DNA from: DASUBN01 sp035691665
GTDB taxonomy: Bacteria; Pseudomonadota; Gammaproteobacteria; Natronospirales; REEB76
Assembly: GCA_035691665.1 (NCBI GenBank)
Contig: DASSIS010000158.1
Location: forward strand, 1-6,169
DNA length: 6,169 nt
Reading direction: 5' to 3'
Shown in pieces: positions 3,843-6,169 of the stretch. Every line of letters starts with the position of its first letter. Within the stretch, counting starts at the first letter, position 1. The position numbers and the translations under genes are program-made. The notes beneath the pieces were generated by a model. That model saw nothing but the letters and a program-made list of their open reading frames with translations. It ran no database searches and was not told the origin of the DNA.

Positions 3843-5207
3843 TTAGGGGTTCTTGGGCCAAGTGCTGTCGAAGTGCACGCCGAAACGCGTGGTCTCGCCG
3901 CGTTCTTCTCGCGCCACCGCCCGCCAGCCGATGTCCTTGCGGAAGAAGCGGCCCGGCCAGCGGATGCCCTCGGCGATGTGGTAGGCGCGCAGCCGCGCGT
4001 CCGCCACCGAGTCCCCCAGCGCCGTCACGCACAGCACCCGCCCGCCGCTGGTCAAGAGCTTGCCGCCTTCTTCCGTGGTGCCGGCGTGGAAGACCTTCAC
4101 GTGGTCGTTGGGGAAGGGGGGTAACCCCAGGATGGCGTCGCCCTTGCGGTAGTCGCCGGGGTAGCCTTCCGCCGCCAGCACCACGCCCAGGGCCGAGCGC
4201 CCGTCCCATTCCGCCTGCACCTTGTCGAGCTGTCCCGCCAGGGCCGCCTCGCAGAGCGTCACGAAGTCGGTCTTGAGCCGCATCATGATGGGTTGGGTCT
4301 CGGGGTCGCCGAAGCGGCAGTTGAACTCCAGCACCTTGGGGGCGCCGTCGGCGCCGATCATGAGTCCGGCATAGAGGAAGCCCGTGTAGGGCACGCCTTC
4401 CGCCGCCATGCCCTTGATGGTGGGACGGATCACCTCGCGCATCACCCGCTCGTGCACCGCGCCCGACACGATGGGGGCGGGGGAGTAGGCGCCCATGCCG
4501 CCGGTGTTGGGGCCGGTATCGCCGTCACCCACGCGCTTGTGGTCCTGGGAGGTGGCGAGCGGCAGCGCATGCTCGCCGTCCGCCATCACGATGAAGCTCG
4601 CCTCCTCGCCTTGCAGGAACTCCTCGATCACCACGCGATGCCCCGCGTCGCCGAAGGCGTTGCCGGAGAGCATGTGGCGCACCGCCTCCTCGGCTTCCGC
4701 GAGCGTCTGGGCCACCACCACGCCCTTGCCGGCGGCCAGGCCGTCGGCCTTCACCACGATGGGCGCGCCGAAGTCGCGCACGTAGGCGAGCGCCCGGTCC
4801 ACGTCCGTGAAGCTCTGGTACTCAGCGGTGGGGATGTGGTGGCGTTTCAGGAAATCCTTGCTGAAGACCTTGGAGCCCTCGAGGCGCGCCGCCATGCGGG
4901 TGGCGCCGAAGCACTTCAGGCCCGCCTGGGTGAACACGTCCACCACTCCGAGCACCAGCGGCGTCTCCGGGCCCACCACCGTGAGGCCCACGCCCTGGCC
5001 GAGCGCGAAGTCCAAGAGGCCGCGCAGGTCGTCGGCCTTGATGCGCACGTTCTCGCACTTGGCCTCGTGGGCGGTGCCGGCGTTGCCCGGCGCCACGTAG
5101 ACCTTCTCCACCCGCTCCGACTGGGCCAGCTTCCAGGCGAGCGCATGCTCGCGGCCGCCGCCGCCGATGACCAGGACTTTCAGGTTGGTGCCGACGACTT
5201 TATTCAT
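3843..5207 (-). CDS. purD: Phosphoribosylamine--glycine ligase (GAR synthetase)
   Basis: Cytosolic ATP-grasp enzyme of de novo purine synthesis: 5-phosphoribosylamine + glycine + ATP gives GAR + ADP + phosphate. It has 454 residues against about 430 for common homologues. Visible: N-domain GGGGREHALAWKL (15-27), VVGPETPLVLG (78-87), ATP-grasp KADGLAAGKGV (153-163), the PurD signature SQDHKRVGDGDTGPNTGGMG (220-239), LEFNCRFGDPETQ (293-305, metal and ATP ligands), and the C-domain end FFRKDIGWRAVARE (421-434). The extra length comes from about 9 residues before the usual start (MNKVVGTN, then a CTG where homologues have ATG) and about 18 after the usual end. The ATG at 5207 is only 6 bases after the purH stop and has no clear ribosome site, so translation may depend on coupling to purH. 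The TAA stop lies within the terminal inverted repeat of repeat copy 3. Confidence 0.98.
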   Translation of the reverse strand: MNKVVGTNLKVLVIGGGGREHALAWKLAQSERVEKVYVAPGNAGTAHEAKCENVRIKADDLRGLLDFALGQGVGLTVVGPETPLVLGVVDVFTQAGLKCFGATRMAARLEGSKVFSKDFLKRHHIPTAEYQSFTDVDRALAYVRDFGAPIVVKADGLAAGKGVVVAQTLAEAEEAVRHMLSGNAFGDAGHRVVIEEFLQGEEASFIVMADGEHALPLATSQDHKRVGDGDTGPNTGGMGAYSPAPIVSGAVHERVMREVIRPTIKGMAAEGVPYTGFLYAGLMIGADGAPKVLEFNCRFGDPETQPIMMRLKTDFVTLCEAALAGQLDKVQAEWDGRSALGVVLAAEGYPGDYRKGDAILGLPPFPNDHVKVFHAGTTEEGGKLLTSGGRVLCVTALGDSVADARLRAYHIAEGIRWPGRFFRKDIGWRAVAREERGETTRFGVHFDSTWPKNP

Positions 5208-5213
5208 GGCCGT

Positions 5214-6169
5214 TCAATGGCGGAAATGGCGCATGCCCGTAAAGACCATGGCGATATTACGCTCGTCCGCGGCGGCGATGGTCTCTTTATCCCGCATGGA
5301 GCCGCCCGGCTGGATGATGGCGCTGATGCCGGCGTCCGCCGCCGCATCCACGCTGTCCCGGAAGGGCAGGAAGGCGTCGGAGGCCATCACCGAGCCCGCC
5401 ACCTCGAACTTGGCTTCGCCGGCCTTGATGGCGGCGATGCGCGCGCTCATAACCCGGCTCGGCTGGCCGGCGCCGATGCCCACCGTGAGCCCGCGCTTCG
5501 CGTACACGATGGCGTTGGACTTCACATACTTCACCACCCGCCAGGCGAAGGCGAGGTCCGTGAGCTGCTCCTGCGTGGGCGTCTTCTGGGTGACGCACTT
5601 CAGGTCGCTCTCGGCCACGGCACCGATGTCCGCGTCCTGCACCAGCAGGCCGCCGCTGACTTTCTTGTAGTCGAAGCCGGCGGCCGCCGCACCCAAGGGG
5701 CCCGTCACCAGCGCGCGGACATTGGGTTTCGCGGCCAACACCTTGAGGGCGTCCGGACCCATCTCCGGAGCCACGATCACTTCCACGAACTGGTTGGCGA
5801 GGATCTTCTCGGCCGTGACCGCATCGAGCGGCCGGTTGAAAGCGATGATGCCGCCGAAGGCGGAATCCTTGTCCACGCTATAAGCGCGCTCGTAGGCTTC
5901 GAGAGGCGTCGCCCCCAGCGCCACGCCGCAGGGGTTGGCGTGCTTCACGATCACGCAGGCCGGGGTCTCCAGGCTGCGCACGCAGGCCAGGGCCGCGTCC
6001 GCGTCGGCGATGTTGTTGAAGGAGAGGTCCTTGCCCTGGCGCTGGCGGGCCGAGGCGAGGGTGCCCGGCGGGGCGCCGCGGTCGGCGTAGAAGGCCGCCT
6101 GCTGGTGGGGGTTCTCGCCGTAGCGTAGGTCGTAGAGCTTGCGCATCTGGGCGGTGTAGGTGCCCGGGA
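5214..6169 (-). CDS. purH: Bifunctional AICAR transformylase / IMP cyclohydrolase, C-terminal part (5' end cut by window)
   Basis: Last two steps of IMP synthesis. About 317 residues of a protein usually near 520-530 are present. The frame stays open through the right edge (PGTYTAQ precedes the Met at 6146), so that internal Met is not the start, and the N-terminal IMP cyclohydrolase domain lies outside. The part present is the AICAR transformylase domain. It begins at LRYGENPHQQAAFY and includes the catalytic Lys-His in CVIVKHANPCGVA, the segment SNAIVYAKRGLTVGIGAGQ with its nearby SRVMSARIA, ASDAFLPFRDSVDAAA, and IIQPGGSMRDKE. The C-terminal MVFTGMRHFRH is the normal family end. It lies upstream of purD with a 6-base gap, the purHD operon order of E. 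coli. The promoter, and any PurR-type control, would be off the right edge. Confidence 0.99.
   Translation of the reverse strand, partial: PGTYTAQMRKLYDLRYGENPHQQAAFYADRGAPPGTLASARQRQGKDLSFNNIADADAALACVRSLETPACVIVKHANPCGVALGATPLEAYERAYSVDKDSAFGGIIAFNRPLDAVTAEKILANQFVEVIVAPEMGPDALKVLAAKPNVRALVTGPLGAAAAGFDYKKVSGGLLVQDADIGAVAESDLKCVTQKTPTQEQLTDLAFAWRVVKYVKSNAIVYAKRGLTVGIGAGQPSRVMSARIAAIKAGEAKFEVAGSVMASDAFLPFRDSVDAAADAGISAIIQPGGSMRDKETIAAADERNIAMVFTGMRHFRH

Larger units (their letters stand above)
3626..3846. repeat. Structured intergenic repeat, copy 3 (arms B + B), 221 bp
   Basis: It occupies nearly the entire gap between two convergent transcription units. Terminal inverted repeats: CTAAAAAACG (3626-3635) against CGTTTTTAG (3838-3846), then TTTTGGCC (3641-3648) against GGCCAAAA (3826-3833). 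Unlike copies 1 and 2, both arms are of type B, facing each other. The centre (about 3722-3775) has no strong hairpin, but its right part, CGCTCGCGACCAGGG, matches copy 2 (CGCTCGCGGTCCAGGG). The right end includes the purD stop codon (TAA on the - strand). A run of nine C residues at 3816-3824 is unusual. Confidence 0.9.

Noticed and set aside
718..3846. CRISPR array interpretation of the repeated palindromes
   Set aside because: The repeats are hundreds of bases to kilobases apart, imperfect and inverted, and there are no regular spacers or cas genes.
3590..4276. 228-codon open frame on the + strand across copy 3 into purD
   Set aside because: It runs through palindromic repeat sequence and antisense to purD, and its translation is Arg/Pro/Ser-rich low complexity.
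4293..6128. 611-codon open frame on the + strand
   Set aside because: It is fully antisense to purD and purH, whose protein motifs are unmistakable. The Ala/Gly/His/Arg-rich translation is a typical GC-rich shadow.

Overview
The window is GC-rich, mostly single-copy chromosomal DNA from a proteobacterium. The Rho and PurH/PurD proteins and the purH-purD gene order look gammaproteobacterial. That placement is inferred from protein resemblance, and no genus can be named.

Layout from left to right: the 3' part of rho (+); a 209-bp structured repeat; an intrinsic terminator; a small exported DUF1579-like protein (+); a second 209-bp copy of the repeat; an ECF41-family sigma factor gene (+) behind a promoter-like site; a second site of the same kind; then a carboxymuconolactone decarboxylase/AhpD-like gene and a small CxxC thioredoxin-fold-like gene overlapping by 4 bases (+). 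A third repeat copy (221 bp) fills almost the whole gap to the convergent purine operon purH-purD (-), which runs off the right edge.

Two things stand out. First, the ECF41 sigma factor (WLPEP, DGGGK and NPDKL signatures) sits with two promoter-like sites of identical geometry, TGTCAC(A/G)-16 nt-CGTC(C/T)TA. One lies before its own gene and one before the AhpD-like/DCC-like pair. This suggests an autoregulated three-gene redox module.

Second, all three gaps that follow a gene end (after rho, after the exported protein gene, and between the convergent units) carry one copy of the same complex element. Each copy has terminal inverted repeats close to or overlapping stop codons, and two inward-facing arms. 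The arms contain hairpins whose loops read AGGA, and in the B-type arm a 21-nt hairpin directly abuts a perfect 20-nt palindrome. Stem sequences differ between copies while pairing is kept, so structure rather than primary sequence appears to be maintained. Function (3'-end element, protein-binding RNA, or passively mobilised palindrome) cannot be decided from this window.
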